62,000 nt of DNA, from contig JACVTC010000108.1 in NCBI GenBank assembly GCA_016946835.1, positions 15,001 to 77,000 of the forward strand. The letters are read 5' to 3'. A program made the translations under genes and the position numbers. Within the stretch, counting starts at the first letter, position 1; each line of letters opens with the position of its first letter. The stretch is from Neocallimastix lanati (nom. inval.). Taxonomy: Eukaryota; Neocallimastigomycota; Neocallimastigomycetes; Neocallimastigales; Neocallimastigaceae. Below are positions 60,679 through 62,000 of this stretch, piece after piece. The notes under the pieces are model-generated. The model saw nothing but the letters and a program-made list of their open reading frames with translations. It was not told the DNA's origin and searched no databases.

Positions 60679-61108
60679 AAAAAATATATATATATATATA
60701 TATAACAAAACAAAACAAATCAAATAGTATAACATTTTAAAAGTAAATTATTATATTCTATTTCATGTTTAATAAGATAAAAAAAAATAATAATAATAAT
60801 AAATTAAATAAATAAATAACATTACAAATATATATATCATGAAAACTATTTTTTAAAACTAAAACTGCTTTTTTTTTTTTTATAAATTTTTATTAATATT
60901 TATGTAAATGCAATATCTAATTTCATTTTTCTTTTATGCTTATTATAAATTTTTTAAAATTAGATTTCTTCATAAAATAATAATCCTTATTATTTAAAAT
61001 TATTAAATAATCAAGTATTTATTTTATGAAAATTTTTTAAATTTTTAAATTAATTAATATATATATATATATATAATTGATTAAAATAATTTTTATAATG
61101 AAAATATA

Positions 61109-61250
61109 TGACACCTTGGGAACGCTACTCTTATCAATAGAAGAATAACGCTTTTATGATGCAATGCCAAATCGATTCTATGCAGCCTTTCCAAGTGAAT
61201 AACCCACCTTTTTAGAATTACCACAGGATAAACTGCAATCACTTTATTGC
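61109..61250. other. GC-richer island of unknown nature
   Basis: About 140 bp (CACCTTGGGAACGC ... GGATAAACTGC) stand out from the flanking sequence of over 85% AT. On the minus strand one frame of about 45 codons has no stop, and plus frames have stops. Words such as TGCAATGCC/CTATGCAGC suggest weak hairpins. It could be an exon or decayed coding fragment, a small RNA gene, or a repeat remnant. I do not recognise it. Confidence 0.3.
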
Positions 61251-62000
61251 TATATATATTTATTTATAAAATAAATATATAATTTTTTTTGTTCAAATTT
61301 TAACAAAAATATATATAAATTAATCTTTCTATTAAAATATCTTTATAAATAATAAAAATATTTCTTTAATTTATATATAATTCATTGTATTTTTCTTTTA
61401 TTCTTTCGTTTTGATGTAATTGAAAATGATGGATAAAAAAATGAAACTTCATTTTCAAAAAAAAAATATTTATAGTAAAAATTGAAAAAATTCAAACCAT
61501 GATTGGTTAACTTAATTATATTTTTATACCTTGAAATGATTCGTTCTTATTCTTTTTTTTTTTATGCATTATATATTTGTATAATAAATATTATGTTTAA
61601 ATAAATAAAATAAATATCTTATTAAATGAATAAGTAATAAATAAGTAAATAATATATTATTGAATAAATTAATAAATAATAAATAAATAAATAAATTTAT
61701 GATTTTAATTAATAACTATTTATTTATTTATTTATAATTAAATATATAAAATTAATTATCTACAGATATATATTTTCTTATTCTAATATTTTATGAAAAA
61801 TATAATAATAATAATAAACTATAAACAATGAAATTTAATTATAATTAATTATTATTTTTTTTTCTATAATTAAAGTATTTTTAATAAAAAAGATATTTTT
61901 AAAATATGTAGAAATTAATTTTTATTCACTATAATTATTTTTTTTTGAGCATATAAATATAAACAGATATTATGTATAACGAAAAAAAAATATGTTTATG
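61251..62000. other. AT-rich spacer, nothing recognised
   Basis: Poly(T), poly(A), TA and AAT runs only. No frame, tRNA, LTR end or conserved hairpin is seen up to the window edge. Confidence 0.6.

Overview
The window is nuclear DNA of a very AT-rich eukaryote. The evidence is a 12-exon gene with small GT-AG introns, Pol III tRNA-Ala genes, long (TTA)n and poly(A/T) tracts, asparagine-rich proteins and LTR retrotransposons. An anaerobic gut fungus (Neocallimastigomycota) fits best; a dictyostelid is the main alternative. This placement is an inference from composition and gene style.

About 90% of the window is LTR retrotransposon. Apparent families, named here for convenience: X (LTR about 1 kb, TGTAAGAATC...TTACA), Y (a relative of X, TGTAAGAAA...TTTCTTACA), C (TGTTGAAATT...TTTTAACA), D (TGTAAAG...CTTTATA, chromodomain), the B/E/G lineage (TGATACG or TGGTACG ends, CCHC Gag, tRNA-type primer site), and the solo-LTR-like units V, K, Z and Z1.

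Layout: non-coding Y element (1-2694), which ends 16 bp before a degenerate tRNA-like unit (2711-2783); truncated G element (3302-5267), X1 with a C solo LTR inside it (5271-6977) and X2 (6985-7954), which ends 16 bp before tRNA-Ala 1 (7971-8042); then a train of elements ending 15 bp before tRNA-Ala 2 (56413-56484): structured island (8112-8635), F gag-pol with a Y LTR (8769-13270), X4, V, full-length X element A (15010-22005), Z1, B (22847-30975), K (30980-39374) with C inside it (32423-39323), Z, X'', X5, X6 with a C-type solo LTR inside it, and E (43844-56397) with D inside it (47351-54436). A spliced proline iminopeptidase gene follows (57159-60608), then AT-rich spacer with one GC-richer island near 61.1 kb.

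Two things stand out. First, in X, Y, C and D a segment of the LTR just downstream of a TATA box is exactly complementary over 13 nt to the sequence at the 5' LTR/leader junction. This is the arrangement expected for Tf1-type self-priming of reverse transcription. Second, most elements of several families stop 14-18 bp upstream of the same Pol III genes and are separated from each other only by 4-5 bp target duplications. The train therefore appears to have grown by repeated insertion at one spot. C and D instead sit inside other elements.

Expression strategies differ between elements: one fused ORF (D); a T TTA AAC slippery site before the gag stop (B, E); an A AAA AAC slippery site abutting the gag stop (C); an in-frame stop between gag and pol (A). 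D looks intact. C has one apparent frameshift. A, B and F are broken. E has lost reverse transcriptase and integrase by an in-frame deletion but keeps Gag, protease and matching LTRs.
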